Both the position numbers and the translations under genes were made by a program. Of a stretch of 64,000 nt of DNA, positions 44,461 to 54,702 are shown in pieces; the first letter of the stretch is position 1, and each line of letters begins with the position of its first letter. The stretch is from Sphingomonas sp. 7/4-4 (GTDB lineage Bacteria; Pseudomonadota; Alphaproteobacteria; Sphingomonadales; Sphingomonadaceae). The stretch lies in contig NZ_CP115960.1 in assembly GCF_027941955.1 (NCBI RefSeq), positions 372,001 through 436,000 of the forward strand. Reading direction: 5' to 3'. A model generated the notes under the pieces. The model saw only the letters and a program-made list of their open reading frames with translations, was not told the origin of the DNA and did no database searches.

Positions 44461-46092
44461 ATGGCGCGGTATATTTTCATCACCGGCGGCGTGGTCTCCT
44501 CGCTTGGCAAGGGTTTGATGGCGGCGAGCCTCGCGGCTTTGCTCCAGGCCCGTGGCTATCGGGTCCGCATCCGCAAGTTCGATCCCTATCTCAACGTCGA
44601 TCCCGGCACGATGTCGCCGCACCAGCATGGTGAGGTCTACGTCACCGACGACGGCGCCGAGACCGATCTCGATCTGGGCCATTACGAACGCTTCACCGGC
44701 GTAGCCTCGCGCCAGTCGGACAACGTCACCTCGGGGCGCATCTACAAGACGATCATCGAGCGCGAACGCCGCGGCGATTATCTCGGCGCCACCGTGCAGG
44801 TGATCCCGCACGTCACCGACGCGATCAAGGCATTCGCGCAGGACGAGACCGAGGATCTGGATTTCGTGCTCTGCGAGATCGGCGGCACCGTCGGCGACAT
44901 CGAATCGCTGCCCTTCATCGAGGCGATCCGCCAGCTCCGCAACGATCTCGGCCGCGGCCAGACCGTCAGCATCCACGTCACGCTTGTGCCGTATATCTCG
45001 GCCGCCGGAGAGCTGAAGACCAAGCCGACCCAGCACAGCGTGCGCGAATTGGCGGCCCTCGGCGTCCAGCCCGACGTCCTGGTCTGCCGCTCGGAGCGCG
45101 AACTGCCGGCCGGCGAGCGCGCCAAGATCGCTCAGTTCTGCAACGTGCCCACATCGGCAGTGATTCCGGCGCTCGATGCGAAGAGCATCTACGCGGTGCC
45201 GACGCAATATCACCGCGAGGGTCTCGACGTCGAAGTGCTGCGCGCATTCGGGATCGATCCGGGCGAGGCGCCGAACCTCGAGCGGTGGGAGCGTATCGTC
45301 AGCCGTCTCCAGAATCCCGAGGGCGAGGTCACGATCGGCGTGGTCGGCAAATATATGGGCGTTCCCGACGCCTATAAGTCGCTCCACGAGGCGCTGGTCC
45401 ATGGCGGCATCGCCAACCAGGTCAAGGTCAACATCCGCTGGCTCGACGCCGAACTGTTCGAGAAGGACGAGGATGAGATCGCGTCGAAGCTCGAGCCGAT
45501 GCATGGCATCCTCGTTCCCGGTGGGTTCGGGGAGCGCGGCAGCGAAGGCAAGATCGCCGGCGTGCGCTTCGCCCGTGAGCGCGGCGTGCCGTTCTTCGGC
45601 ATCTGCCTCGGCATGCAGATGGCCTGCGTCGATGCCGCGCGCGATCAGGGGCTGGCCAACGCCTCCACCACCGAATTCGGCCCGACCGAAGAGCCGGTGG
45701 TCGGCATGATCACCGAATGGATGACCGCCGAGGGCATCCAGAAGCGCGAGGAAGGCGGCGATCTCGGCGGCACGATGCGGCTGGGCGCCTATCCGGCGAA
45801 GCTTGGCGGCAACAGCGTCGTCGCCTCGATCTACGGTGCGGAAGAGATCAGCGAGCGCCACCGGCATCGCTACGAGGTCAACACCCACTACAAGCCGCTG
45901 CTCGAAAAGGGCGGGCTCGTCTTTTCGGGCATGTCGCCCGACGGCACGCTGCCCGAAATCGTCGAGCGGCCGGATCATCCGTGGTTCGTCGGCGTCCAGT
46001 TCCACCCGGAATTGAAGTCCAAGCCGTTCGATCCGCACCCGCTGTTCGCGAGCTTCATCGAAGCGGCGGTCAAGCAGAGCCGGCTCGTCTGA
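44461..46092 (+). CDS. pyrG: CTP synthase
   Basis: A 543-residue enzyme converting UTP, ATP and glutamine to CTP. The N-terminal amidoligase domain starts [28 protein letters not shown] (ATP loop) and has [27 protein letters not shown]. The C-terminal class-I glutamine amidotransferase has the nucleophile in [16 protein letters not shown] and the His-Glu pair in [11 protein letters not shown]. Length is normal and the frame is intact. A family B repeat follows. Confidence 0.98.
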   Translation: MARYIFITGGVVSSLGKGLMAASLAALLQARGYRVRIRKFDPYLNVDPGTMSPHQHGEVYVTDDGAETDLDLGHYERFTGVASRQSDNVTSGRIYKTIIERERRGDYLGATVQVIPHVTDAIKAFAQDETEDLDFVLCEIGGTVGDIESLPFIEAIRQLRNDLGRGQTVSIHVTLVPYISAAGELKTKPTQHSVRELAALGVQPDVLVCRSERELPAGERAKIAQFCNVPTSAVIPALDAKSIYAVPTQYHREGLDVEVLRAFGIDPGEAPNLERWERIVSRLQNPEGEVTIGVVGKYMGVPDAYKSLHEALVHGGIANQVKVNIRWLDAELFEKDEDEIASKLEPMHGILVPGGFGERGSEGKIAGVRFARERGVPFFGICLGMQMACVDAARDQGLANASTTEFGPTEEPVVGMITEWMTAEGIQKREEGGDLGGTMRLGAYPAKLGGNSVVASIYGAEEISERHRHRYEVNTHYKPLLEKGGLVFSGMSPDGTLPEIVERPDHPWFVGVQFHPELKSKPFDPHPLFASFIEAAVKQSRLV

Positions 46093-46097
46093 TTCCT

Positions 46098-46180
46098 CGT
46101 CACCCTGGCGAAAGCCGGGGCCCAGAGCCAAACAGGACATCGCTTTCGGCTCTGGATCCTGGCTTTCGCCAGGGTGACGG
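46098..46180. repeat. Family B palindromic repeat, pyrG-hydrolase gap
   Basis: Arms CGTCACCCTGGCGAAAGCC and GGCTTTCGCCAGGGTGACG are exact inverses at the ends of 83 bp. The variable middle is flanked by GGGGCCCAGAG and CTCTGGATCC. It fills the gap between pyrG and the next gene. Confidence 0.85.
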
Positions 46181-46193
46181 TGAAAGGAATCAA

Positions 46194-47042
46194 ATGCTGA
46201 ACGCCGACACCACCTGGCCGCTCTGGGACGACGCACCCATCGAAGGTGCATTCACGCTCGCCGATCCGGCAGCGGCGCCCGAAGCTGCCGTGGTCACCGC
46301 CGTCGATCGTCCCGTCCTGCTCGGCTACGCACCCGCACGCCCCAACGGCCGCGCGATGCTGATCCTCGGCGGAGGCGGCTATACCCAGCTCATGGCCGGG
46401 CGCGAGGGTGTCGCGGTGGCGCAGTGGCTCTCCGGCCTGGGCTATCACGCCTTCGTCCTGATTCACCGCTTTCCCAATGCCGGGCACGGCATCGCCGTAC
46501 CGTTGGACGATGCGATGGAAGCGATGCGATCGATTCGCGCCAGCGGGCACGCCGATAGCGGACTCGGTGTCGTAGGACTGTCCTCGGGCGGGCACCTCGC
46601 CGCGTGCCTTGCGGCCGACTATCCGGCGGAGTGGACGGCACCCGCCACACGCCATGCCGGGCTAGCGACGCGGCCGGACGTGCTGGTGGTCGGCTATGCG
46701 CCGATCTCGACCAACGCCAGGGGCCGAACGATCGTCGCGGACAAGCCGCCGCTGCCGCCGGCCGAGAAGCAGGCGATGTACGATCGCCCCCAGCCCGATG
46801 CGCAACTGATCGCGAACCCGCCGCCCGCTTTCATCGTCTATGCGGCAAATGATGCAATAGTCCCGGTCGAGAACGCCCGACGGCTGCATGCGGCGCTCAC
46901 TGCGGCGGGCGGCGCGGCCGAACTGCATGTCTTCGCAGACGCGCCGCACGGTTTTGCGCTGGATGCGCCGGACATGCCGGTGTCGATCTGGCCGCGCCTC
47001 TGCGAGGCGTGGCTGCGGCAGGTTGGCTTCCTCCCGGCCTGA
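46194..47042 (+). CDS. Alpha/beta hydrolase (BD-FAE / acetyl-xylan-esterase-like)
   Basis: A 282-residue hydrolase. The oxyanion-hole strand is LILGGGGYTQL, the nucleophile elbow GLSSGGHLAAC, the acid in AANDAIVPVENA and the His in DAPHGFAL, all in canonical order. There is no signal peptide, so it is cytoplasmic. The start MLNADTTWPLW follows AAAGGA. The family acts on acetylated or feruloylated sugars and similar esters, but the substrate cannot be assigned. A leading 35-residue segment before the alpha/beta core is usual in this group. Confidence 0.85.
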   Translation: MLNADTTWPLWDDAPIEGAFTLADPAAAPEAAVVTAVDRPVLLGYAPARPNGRAMLILGGGGYTQLMAGREGVAVAQWLSGLGYHAFVLIHRFPNAGHGIAVPLDDAMEAMRSIRASGHADSGLGVVGLSSGGHLAACLAADYPAEWTAPATRHAGLATRPDVLVVGYAPISTNARGRTIVADKPPLPPAEKQAMYDRPQPDAQLIANPPPAFIVYAANDAIVPVENARRLHAALTAAGGAAELHVFADAPHGFALDAPDMPVSIWPRLCEAWLRQVGFLPA

Positions 47043-47085
47043 AGGGTCTTCACCCGCAGGCGCGCTTCGATTAGCGACACGCGCC

Positions 47086-47751
47086 ATGCGTATCCTTGTC
47101 GCCTTCCTCGCTTTTCTCGTCTTCGTCCCTGCCAGCGCCGCGCAGCAGCGTCCGGTTCCCGGAATGATCCGTGTGAAGATCGAGACATCCGAAGGCGCGA
47201 TCGTGCTCGCGCTCGATGCGAAGCGGGCGCCGAAGACGACGGCGAACTTTCTGGCCTATGTCGATGACGGCCGCCTCGACGGTACCGGTTTCTACCGGGC
47301 GTCGCGGCGCACCGGAAATCCGAAGTTCGGTTTCGTCCAGGGCGGCATTGCCAGCGATGCCCGGCGCGTGCTCCCGTCGCCGCCGCTCGAGCCGACCAAC
47401 GTCACCGGCATTCGCCATACCGACGGCGCGATCTCGATGGCGCACGGCGTGAACATCGACGGGGCCACCGGCAATTTCTCGATCATGGTGGGCGACAATC
47501 CTTCGCTCGACGCGCGCGGTACCGGTCGCGGCGGCTATGCGGCGTTCGGTCATGTCGTGGGAGGGATGGATGTCGTCCGGAAGATTCTGGCCAAGCCCAC
47601 GGGCGGGGGCAGGGGACCGATGCGCGGCCAGATGATCCAGTCCGGACCGGTCAAGATCCTCCGCGCGGTTCGCCTCGATGGCGCACCCCAGCCTACTGGC
47701 CGGGTCAAGCCGTGGCAGATCAGCCCGACTCCGTGGATCCAACCCAACTGA
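47086..47751 (+). CDS. Periplasmic cyclophilin-type peptidyl-prolyl isomerase
   Basis: A 221-residue protein with a signal peptide (MRILVAFLAFLVFVPASAAQ) and a cyclophilin domain: VKIETSEGAIVLALDAKRAPKTTANFLAYVDDG, FYRASRRTGNPKFGFVQGGI, AISMAHGVNIDGATGNFSIMVGDN and AFGHVVGGMDVVRKIL. The usual FHR active-site Arg appears as FYRAS. It probably assists folding of outer-membrane or periplasmic proteins. A C-terminal proline-rich tail of about 25 residues extends beyond the domain. Confidence 0.9.
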   Translation: MRILVAFLAFLVFVPASAAQQRPVPGMIRVKIETSEGAIVLALDAKRAPKTTANFLAYVDDGRLDGTGFYRASRRTGNPKFGFVQGGIASDARRVLPSPPLEPTNVTGIRHTDGAISMAHGVNIDGATGNFSIMVGDNPSLDARGTGRGGYAAFGHVVGGMDVVRKILAKPTGGGRGPMRGQMIQSGPVKILRAVRLDGAPQPTGRVKPWQISPTPWIQPN

Positions 47752-47770
47752 AGACAAGCGGACCGCTCTT

Positions 47771-47853
47771 CCGTTCGCCCTGAGCCTGTCGAAGGGCGCC
47801 ACGCCTCAAGCGAGGTGCCTGCGGCCGTGCTTCGACAAGCTCAGCACGAACGG
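47771..47853. repeat. Family A palindromic repeat, 47.8 kb copy
   Basis: Left arm CCGTTCGCCCTGAGCCTGTC and right arm CTTCGACAAGCTCAGCACGA (same arms as 39719-39808 and 55658-55749). It lies between the convergent cyclophilin and hsp20 genes. Confidence 0.85.
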
Positions 47854-47878
47854 TTGGTTCTCCTGAACCTCACGCGCA

Positions 47879-47912
47879 AAACAAAAGGCGCCCGGGCAAT
47901 GCCCGAGCGCCC
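47879..47912 (-). terminator. Rho-independent terminator after hsp20
   Basis: On the minus strand GGCGCTCGGGCA and TGCCCGGGCGCC form a tight GC stem with almost no loop, followed by TTTTGTTTT. It lies about 50 bp beyond the hsp20 stop codon. Confidence 0.8.
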
Positions 47913-47960
47913 CTGCTGCGGCGCCCAAAGGGAGAAAAGCGCCGCGAGCCGTGGTGGTTC

Positions 47961-48428
47961 TTACGCCGCGTCGCGATGCGGAATCGCGGCCGCCGGCTGG
48001 CTGCCGGCGTTCACGGCGATCTTCTTCGGCTTCATCGCCTCGGGAACCTCGCGGACCAGCTCGATGACGAGCAGGCCGTCGGCCAGGTTCGCGCTGTCGA
48101 CGCGGACGAAGTCGGCGAGTTCGAAGCGGCGCTCGAAGCTGCGGTTGGCGATGCCGAGATGCAGGAACGCGCCCTGGTTGTTCTCGTTCTCGTTCGCCTT
48201 CTTGCCCTGGACCAGCAGCAGGTTTTGCTGCGCAGTCACATCGATCTCGTCGGGCTTGAAGCCGGCGACGGCGAGCGTGATGCGATAGCGGTCCTCGGCA
48301 AGGCGCTCGAGGTTGAAGGGTGGGTAGTTCTCGCTGCTGGCCTGACGCGCACTGGCCTCGAGCAAGTCGAACAGCCTGTCGAACCCGACGGTCGAGCGAC
48401 GGAATGGAGTAAAGTCGAACTGACGCAT
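47961..48428 (-). CDS. Small heat-shock protein (Hsp20/IbpA type)
   Basis: A 155-residue alpha-crystallin-domain chaperone: MRQFDFTPFRRSTVGFDRLFDLLE at the N-terminus, NYPPFNLERLAEDRYRITLAVAGFKPDEIDV, LLLVQGKK, and FLHLGIANRSFERRFELADFVRV, the class A IbpA pattern of rhizobia and sphingomonads. The C-terminal I-x-I-like anchor is KIAV. It holds unfolded proteins during heat stress. The start at 48428 is preceded by AGGAG inside a ROSE-like hairpin. It is monocistronic, with a clear terminator. Confidence 0.94.
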   Translation of the reverse strand: MRQFDFTPFRRSTVGFDRLFDLLEASARQASSENYPPFNLERLAEDRYRITLAVAGFKPDEIDVTAQQNLLLVQGKKANENENNQGAFLHLGIANRSFERRFELADFVRVDSANLADGLLVIELVREVPEAMKPKKIAVNAGSQPAAAIPHRDAA

Positions 48429-48431
48429 TTC

Positions 48432-48500
48432 AAATTCTCCTGTGAGCAAGTTGAACGTCTACTTGCGCAGCGCCCGGAAATCCGCAGCGCTGCTTGCCTG
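48432..48500 (-). promoter_or_regulatory. ROSE-like RNA thermometer in the hsp20 leader
   Basis: Read on the minus strand, the last hairpin is UUGCU-CAC-AGGA (48449 to 48438). It matches the conserved core of ROSE elements, in which UUGCU pairs with the Shine-Dalgarno AGGA with the G bulged. Just upstream, GCAGCGC/GCGCTGC (48493-48467) forms a stable stem, as in the multi-hairpin ROSE leaders of rhizobial small heat-shock genes. Melting at high temperature would free the ribosome-binding site of hsp20. Identified by eye from the core motif only. Confidence 0.6.
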
Positions 48501-48670
48501 GCCCATATGGCACCGTGGCAAAGCGAATGTGGTTCTGTTGCCGGCTTATTCAAGATGCGCTGAAGCGAAGGCTCCTCGCGGCGGAGAAACGGAGCTTCGG
48601 CTTCCCAAAGATTCGCTTGCTGGCTAATGCCTATCAATCTGGTGGAGATTGGCTGCGACAAAATTAGGGG

Positions 48671-51150
48671 ATGTTGATGCGCCGTTCTTCGCTCTCACTG
48701 CTGCTGCTTCTCGGGGCCTCGCCCTTCGCCGCCGGCACTGCCCTCGCGCAGGAGGTGCCGACCGTCACTGCCCCCGACACGAACGTACCCAGCATTCCCG
48801 GCGAACAGGACCGCACCCCGAAGATGTCCAGCGCAGCTCGGCGGCCTCGGACATCGTGGTCACCGCGCGCCGCCGCCAGGAGCAGGTTCAGGACGTGCCG
48901 ATCCCGATCTCGGTCGTCGGCGTGAAGGAGCTGGACAGCACCGGCAGCTTCAACGTCCAGCGCCTCCAGCAGCTGCAGCCCGCGCTGCAATTCTATTCGT
49001 CGAACCCGCGCAATTCCTCGATCAACATTCGCGGCCTCGGCGCGCCGCTCGGCCTCACCAATGACGGCATCGATCAGGGCGTCGGCGTCTATATCGACCA
49101 GGTCTATTTCAGCCGCGTCGCGGTCGCCACGCTCGACTTCCTCGACGTCCAGCAGGTCGAGACGCTGCGCGGGCCGCAGGGCACGCTCTACGGCAAGAAC
49201 ACCGTCGCCGGCGCGATCAGCATCACCAGCAAGGCGCCGAGCTTCGATTTCGAGGGGCGCACCGAAGTGACTCTCGGCAATCTCGCCTTCAAGCAGGCCA
49301 AGGCTTCGGTCTCGGGCCCGCTCGGAGACACCGTCGCGGTGCGGCTCGGTCTCTCGACCACCAGCCGCAAGGGTACGATCTTCAACGTCGCCAGCGGCAA
49401 TTACGTCAACGAACAGGACAATATCGGCCTGCGCGGCGCTTTGCTCTGGCATGCGAGCGACAGCCTCAGCCTGACGCTGTCGGGCGACTATAACCGTCAG
49501 GATCCCGAATGCTGCGCGCAGATCTATGTGCGCTACGGGCCGACCCAGCGCGCGGCGAACCGGCAATATCCGGCGCTGACCGCGGCGCTCAATTATGCCG
49601 TGCCGAGCACCAATCCGTTCGACCGGCTGACCGATGTCGATGCCGATCTCAACGCGCTCAACGTGCTTGGCGGCGTCTCGCTGCGCGGCGAGCTCACGCT
49701 CGGCTCGGGCACGCTCACTTCGGTCACGGCGTGGCGCTTCTGGGACTGGGGCCCGGCGAACGATCGCGATTTCACCGGCCTGCCGATCACCACGCGCTCG
49801 CAGAATCCGACGCGGCAGGACCAGTTCACCCAGGAATTCCGCTACGCCGGCGAAGGCAATGGCTTCGACTATGTCGTCGGCGTCTTCGGCTTCTATCAGA
49901 AGATCCACACCACCGGCATCCAGGAGCAGGGCTCGGCGGCAAGCCGCTGGCTGCTGGCTCCCAGCAACCCGCTCTCGAACGATCCCACCGTGCTCAACGG
50001 GCTGACCGCCAGCAACGACATCCTGCTCAAGAATTTCAGCGGCGCGATCTTCGGCAAGTTCAACTGGGACGTGACCGACTCGATCACCCTCTCACCCGGC
50101 CTCCGCGTCAATTATGACGACAAGGTCGGCAGCTATGTCAGCATCGTCCGCGATGCGCAGGGCAATCTGGTGCCCTATAGCGGCGGCACCGCGCGCCAGG
50201 CCGCCCAGCGCGAGGCGATCCAGCCGCAGGCGTTCACGGACGAAGCCTATCGTGCCTGGAACCTCACCTACGATCTGACCGCGTCGTACAAGCCGTCGCG
50301 CGATATACTGCTCTACGCGACCTATGCGCACACCTTCAAATCGGGCGGCCTGAACCTCAACGGAGTGCCCGTGGTCAACGGCGTGGTCCAGACCGATCTC
50401 GCCCAGATCGATCCCGAGAAGGTCGATCACTTCGAATTGGGCGTGAAGTCGCAGTTCTGGGACCGCAAGGCGACGCTCAACGTCTCGGGCTATTGGACGA
50501 TCATCAAGGATTATCAGGCGATCGTGAACAACAGCTCGACCTCGACGCTGCGCGGCTATCTGGCGAATGCCGGCGAGGTCCGCGTCCGCGGCGTGGAAGC
50601 CGATTTCTCGATCCGCCCGACCGAGCGCTTCAACGCCTATGTCAACGGCGCCTATACCGACCACGAATATGTCGAGTTCAAGAACGCGCCGTGCCCGCCC
50701 GAGCTTTCGGGCGGCACCGCGGCGCCGGTCGGCAGCCCCGGCGGCACGCCCGGCGTGCCCGGCCAGCTCAGCCCCGTGGTGTGCGACATCTCCGGGCAAT
50801 GGCTGCCCGGCATCTCCAACTGGGCCTTCTCTTATGGCGCCGAGTATAACGTTCCCGCCAAGCTGCTCGGGCTGGATGGCGAATTCTACCTCGCTGGCGA
50901 CGCCAATTACCGCTCCAAATTCTCGTCCAACGCCTCGCGTTCGATCTACACCGATATCGAGGGATACACGCTGGCGAACTTCCGCCTCGGCTTCCGCACC
51001 GACGATTTCAACGTCTTCGGCTGGGTCCGCAACGCGTTCGACGAGGAATATTTCGAGCTGCTCGCGACGACCCCGGGCAATACCGGCCTGGTGGCCGGCA
51101 ATCCGGGCGATCCGCGCACTTATGGTTTGACGATCAGCAAGGCCTTCTGA
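48671..51150 (+). CDS. TonB-dependent outer-membrane receptor, frameshifted near 5' end
   Basis: About 825 residues when joined. Signal peptide MLMRRSSLSLLLLLGASPFAAG; the frame then shifts at CCCC 48816-48819, and one more C restores the join into EDVQRSSAASDIVVTARRRQEQVQDVPIPISVVG, the TonB box/plug start. The plug has LRGPQGTLYGKNTVAGAISI, and the 22-strand barrel ends in RTYGLTISKAF with terminal Phe. The large extracellular loop between 50680 and 50790 is Pro/Gly-rich. It is of the OMR group often used for carbohydrate or siderophore uptake in sphingomonads; the ligand is not assignable. Confidence 0.92.
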
Positions 51151-51257
51151 TCGGATCACGCACTAGCGTCTCGCCATGGCCGGGGGACGTTAGGGGAGGG
51201 AGGCGGCGCCCGCACCGCCTCCCTCTTTCCCTTGGGAAAAGCGGGCGTCGGGAGCCC

Positions 51258-51295
51258 GGAAACGGCAAACGCCCGGACCGTTTCCGATCCGGGCG
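51258..51295 (+). terminator. Pair of mutually exclusive hairpins after the TonB receptor
   Basis: GGAAACGG (51258) pairs with CCGTTTCC (51278-51285). Alternatively CGCCCGGA (51270) pairs with TCCGGGCG (51288-51295). Both are perfect 8-bp stems and they overlap, so only one can form. Neither is followed by a T tract. They may terminate the receptor transcript or form the upstream part of the structured RNA that follows. Confidence 0.45.
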
Positions 51296-51440
51296 CCTGC
51301 GTGACGACTGCTCGTCAGCCCCCTTTGTAAGGCTCTGCCCGCACGCTCGTACTTGCCTACGAGCGGGGCTGAGCCCTCCCCGAACCACGGCCATTTGCTG
51401 CCTGCGTTTCGACGAGCGTTTGCTACGTCGCCGGGCGGCT
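51296..51440 (+). ncRNA. Structured RNA candidate, 6S-like layout
   Basis: This 450-bp gap (51151-51599) has no gene on either strand. It folds as one long hairpin: closing stem GCTCGTC (51310)/GACGAGC (51411), a large open middle, stem GGCTC/GAGCC (51331/51371) with GCCC/GGGC, and an apical 8-bp stem CGCTCGTA/TACGAGCG with loop CTTGCC. A closing stem, a central bubble and a long apical stem is the general 6S RNA plan, and GCTGCCTGCG in the 3' side recalls the 6S 3' region. CGGCTTTTG follows at 51437. The strand is uncertain because the fold is nearly symmetrical. It is not tmRNA, SRP or RNase P RNA by their conserved motifs. Confidence 0.45.
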
Positions 51441-51599
51441 TTTGTCACCGGGTTTACAAGGACTAGCCGCAGATTGGTGTCACCCTGTGATGATTCGGCA
51501 ACATAGCGGACATACCGCCTTTTTCGCGGCTCCATTGCCAGCCGCCACTGCCATGCCCTAGAGCGGCGGCGAACACGCACGTCAGGGCTCCCCGACCGC

Positions 51600-52850
51600 A
51601 TGCTATTGTCGCGTTACGAGCGGATGATCGCCCGCCGCTATCTCCTGCCTGGCCGCAGCGAGGCGTTCATCGCCGTCGTCGCCGGATTCAGCCTCGTCGC
51701 GGTGATGCTCGGCGTCGCCGCGCTGATCGTGGTGATGAGCGTCATGAACGGCTTCCGGGCAGAGCTGTTCGACAAGATCACCGGGCTGAACGGCCATGCC
51801 GTGGTCCAGGGCTATGGCGGGCAACTGCGCAATTGGCGCGAGATCGCCGCGCAGGCCAAGGCCACGCCCGGCGTGATCAGCGCGACTCCGCTGATCGAAC
51901 AGCCCTTGTTCGCGAGCTTTAACGGCCGCGTCGAATTCGCCCAGATCCGCGGCATGCGGGTCGAGGACATTCGCAGCAACCCTGCGCTCAAGGGCAAGGA
52001 AGTCATCGGATCGCTCAATCGTCTCCGCGCCGGTGGCGAGCAGATCGCGATTGGATCGCGGCTCGCCGAATCGCTCGGCGCGACCGTCGGCAGCAAAATC
52101 ACGATCATCAATCCCGCCGGCGCCGCCACACCGATGGGCACGATGTATCGGTCGGTCAGCTACACGGTGGAGGCGATCTTCGAAGTCGGGGTCTATGATT
52201 TCGACAAGATCTTCGTCGTGATGCCGATCGAGGATGCGCAGACCCTGCTGCTGCTCGGAGACTCGGTGAGCATGGTCGAGATGGACACCAACGATCCCGA
52301 CAACGTCCAGCAGATCGTCTCGCCATTGATCGACAAGGTAGGCAAGAGCGGCCAGATCGTCGACTGGCGTCAGATGAACCGCGAGCTGTTCGAGGCACTC
52401 CAGGTCGATCGGATCGTCTCGTTCACCGTGCTGTCGATCATCCTCGTCGTCGCATCGTTCAATATCGTCTCGTCGCTGATCATGCTGGTGCGCTCGAAGA
52501 CGCGGGACATCGCGGTGCTCAGGACGATGGGCGCCACGCGGGGCGGCTTGATGCGGATCTTCGTGACCGTGGGCACCACGATCGGCGCGCTGGGCGTCGC
52601 AGCGGGCGGACTGCTCGGCTTCCTGTTCATCACCTTCCGCGCGCAGGTGGTGCAATTCATCGGGCTGGTGACCGGGCAGCAGATCTGGGACCCGTCGATG
52701 CGTTTCCTCACCGAGCTCCCGGCCAAGACCGATCCGTTCGAGACGATCGGCATCTGCGCGATGGCCTTGCTGTTCGCGTTCCTCGCCACGCTCTATCCGG
52801 CGTGGAAAGCGGCGAGCACCGATCCGGTGCAGGTGCTGCGTTATGAGTGA
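51600..52850 (+). CDS. lolC: Lipoprotein-releasing ABC transporter permease (LolC/LolE)
   Basis: A 416-residue MacB/FtsX-fold permease with four transmembrane helices: one at the N-terminus ([30 protein letters not shown]) and three after a large periplasmic domain ([63 protein letters not shown]). [27 protein letters not shown] is the coupling-helix signature of LolC/E. It extracts lipoproteins for LolA. Single-permease Lol systems are usual in alphaproteobacteria, so it may serve both roles. It overlaps lolD by 8 bp. Confidence 0.94.
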   Translation: MLLSRYERMIARRYLLPGRSEAFIAVVAGFSLVAVMLGVAALIVVMSVMNGFRAELFDKITGLNGHAVVQGYGGQLRNWREIAAQAKATPGVISATPLIEQPLFASFNGRVEFAQIRGMRVEDIRSNPALKGKEVIGSLNRLRAGGEQIAIGSRLAESLGATVGSKITIINPAGAATPMGTMYRSVSYTVEAIFEVGVYDFDKIFVVMPIEDAQTLLLLGDSVSMVEMDTNDPDNVQQIVSPLIDKVGKSGQIVDWRQMNRELFEALQVDRIVSFTVLSIILVVASFNIVSSLIMLVRSKTRDIAVLRTMGATRGGLMRIFVTVGTTIGALGVAAGGLLGFLFITFRAQVVQFIGLVTGQQIWDPSMRFLTELPAKTDPFETIGICAMALLFAFLATLYPAWKAASTDPVQVLRYE

Positions 52851-53517
52851 GCCGATCCTCCAGACGCGCGGGTTGAAGCGCAGCTTCCGTCAGGGTGAAG
52901 CGGTCATCGAGGTCCTGCGCGGCGTCGATCTGGATGTGAATCCCGGCGAGATCGTCGCTCTGCTCGGACCCTCGGGCTCGGGCAAGTCGACCTTGCTGCA
53001 GGCGGTAGGCCTGCTCGAGGGCGGTTTCGAGGGCTCGATCCGCATCGCCGGCAAGGAAGCCGCGCAATTGCCCGCGGGCGGCCGCACCGAGGTCCGCCGC
53101 AACAGCCTCGGCTTCGTCTATCAGTTCCACCATCTGCTGCCCGATTTCAACGCGATCGAGAATGTGGTGCTCCCGCTGATGATCCACGGCGCCACGCGCG
53201 CCGACGCCGACAAGCGCGCGGCGCAATTGCTGACCGCATTGGGGCTCGCGGAGCGGCTGACCCATCGCCCGAACCAGCTCTCGGGTGGCGAGCAGCAACG
53301 CGTCGCGGTTGCCCGCGCGCTGGCCAACCGGCCGGCTTTGGTGCTCGCCGACGAACCGACAGGCAATCTCGACGAGGCGACCGCCGACCGGGTCTTCGCC
53401 GAATTCCTCAATCTGGTGCGCGGGGAGGGGTCTGCGGCATTGGTCGCGACGCACAACGAGCGTCTCGCCGAACGCATGGACCGCGTGGTGCGGCTGCATG
53501 AGGGCCATCTCGAATGA
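52843..53517 (+). CDS. lolD: Lipoprotein-releasing ABC transporter ATP-binding protein LolD
   Basis: A 224-residue ATPase. Walker [16 protein letters not shown], the Q-loop [21 protein letters not shown] (the QFHxLLxxFxxxENV LolD motif), signature [15 protein letters not shown], Walker [14 protein letters not shown]-loop VATHNE. It drives LolC for lipoprotein release at the inner membrane. Overlaps both neighbours and is in one operon with the GNAT and glutathione peroxidase genes. Confidence 0.97.
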   Translation: MSEPILQTRGLKRSFRQGEAVIEVLRGVDLDVNPGEIVALLGPSGSGKSTLLQAVGLLEGGFEGSIRIAGKEAAQLPAGGRTEVRRNSLGFVYQFHHLLPDFNAIENVVLPLMIHGATRADADKRAAQLLTALGLAERLTHRPNQLSGGEQQRVAVARALANRPALVLADEPTGNLDEATADRVFAEFLNLVRGEGSAALVATHNERLAERMDRVVRLHEGHLE

Positions 53518-54110
53518 GCGTCTGGCGCGAGACGCCGACGCTAAAGGGGCGCCATGTGACGCTGCGCCCGATGGTCCGCGAGGACCGTGAAGAGCTGCTC
53601 GAAGCCTTTGAAGGCCTGCATTCGCTGTTCCACACCACGGTGCCGACCGCCGACACCTTCGATGCCTGGTATGATCGCGTGGCGTTCGACACGGCGGCGG
53701 GGCGCAACCTGCCCTTCACCGTGCTCGATGCGGACGGCCGCATTTCAGGCGTCACGCGGCTGATGCGGATGAGCGAGACGCATCGCCGCGTCGAGATCGG
53801 CGGCACGCTCTATGCGCCGCGCGTCCAGCGCACCGGGCTCAACACCGAGGCGAAGTATATGCTGCTCGGCCATGCCTTCGAGGTGCTGGAAGTCAATTGC
53901 GTCCAAATCCGCACCGATTTCCTCAACCACGCCTCGCGCCGCGCGATCGAGCGGCTCGGTGCGCGGCTCGACGGTATCCTGCGCGGGCATCTGATCCTGA
54001 ATGGCCATTTGCGCGACAGCGCGGTCTATAGCATCCTCGCACACGAATGGCCGGGCGTGCGCCGCAATCTCGATCTGCTGATGGCCCGCTACGATGGAGA
54101 TGTCGCATGA
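53514..54110 (+). CDS. GNAT-family acetyltransferase (RimJ/RimL-like)
   Basis: A 198-residue protein: [117 protein letters not shown]. This is the RimL-type GNAT fold, with the acetyl-CoA loop as [10 protein letters not shown]-terminal protein or antibiotic acetylation are both seen in this family; the substrate is unknown. Overlaps lolD and the next gene by four bases each. Confidence 0.88.
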   Translation: MSVWRETPTLKGRHVTLRPMVREDREELLEAFEGLHSLFHTTVPTADTFDAWYDRVAFDTAAGRNLPFTVLDADGRISGVTRLMRMSETHRRVEIGGTLYAPRVQRTGLNTEAKYMLLGHAFEVLEVNCVQIRTDFLNHASRRAIERLGARLDGILRGHLILNGHLRDSAVYSILAHEWPGVRRNLDLLMARYDGDVA

Positions 54111-54586
54111 CTGCGTTCACCGATATCCCGGTCCGCAAGGCCGATGGCAGCGAGGCGACGCTGGCGGATCATGCCGGCGAGGTGCTGCTGATCGTCAACA
54201 CCGCGTCGAAATGCGGGTTCACGCCGCAATATTCCGATCTCGAGGCGCTGCAGCGCCAATATGAGGACCGCGGCTTCTCGGTGCTGGGGTTCCCGTGCAA
54301 CCAGTTCGGCGGGCAGGAACCGGGAGATGCGGCGGAGATCGCGAACTTCTGTTCGCTCACCTATGACGTGACCTTCCCGGTCTACGCCAAGGTGGACGTC
54401 AACGGTGCGGAGGCGGCGCCGTTGTTCGAGCATCTGAAGAAGGAAGCGCCGGGATTGCTGGGGTCGAAGGCGATCAAGTGGAACTTCACCAAGTTCCTCG
54501 TCGATCGCAACGGCAAAGTGATCGATCGCTATGCGCCGACCACATCGCCCAAGGACATCGCCGGCGATATCGAGAAGTTGCTCTAG
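54107..54586 (+). CDS. Glutathione peroxidase family (thiol peroxidase)
   Basis: A 159-residue thioredoxin-fold peroxidase. The peroxidatic Cys is in NTASKCGFTPQYSDLE, with Gln and Trp partners in LGFPCNQFGGQEPG and IKWNFTKFLVD. The second Cys of NFCSLTYDV fits the thioredoxin-dependent subtype. It reduces hydroperoxides in the cytoplasm. The start MTAFTDIPV is at 54107, overlapping the GNAT gene by four bases. Confidence 0.93.
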   Translation: MTAFTDIPVRKADGSEATLADHAGEVLLIVNTASKCGFTPQYSDLEALQRQYEDRGFSVLGFPCNQFGGQEPGDAAEIANFCSLTYDVTFPVYAKVDVNGAEAAPLFEHLKKEAPGLLGSKAIKWNFTKFLVDRNGKVIDRYAPTTSPKDIAGDIEKLL

Positions 54587-54599
54587 CATCTTCCAAAAA

Positions 54600-54627
54600 C
54601 GTCGTTCCCGCCTTCGTGGGGATGACG
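54600..54627. repeat. Half of a family B repeat
   Basis: CGTCGTTCCCGCCTTCGTGGGGATGACG resembles the outer arm and inner hairpin of the family B palindrome. No second half is present within the 116-bp gap before dnaE. Probably a decayed copy. Confidence 0.5.
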
Positions 54628-54702
54628 GTGGTGCCGATGAAAACTGTGGATAGCGGCGCATGCGCATTGGCAAAGCCGCCGGCGGGCGCCTAGGGTATCG
54701 CG

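Noticed and set aside
51296..51440. tmRNA, SRP RNA or RNase P RNA in the gap before lolC
   Set aside because: No tag-peptide reading frame, no GGUCAGGUCCGGAAGGAAGCAG-like SRP loop and no conserved P4 sequence. The fold is one long hairpin.
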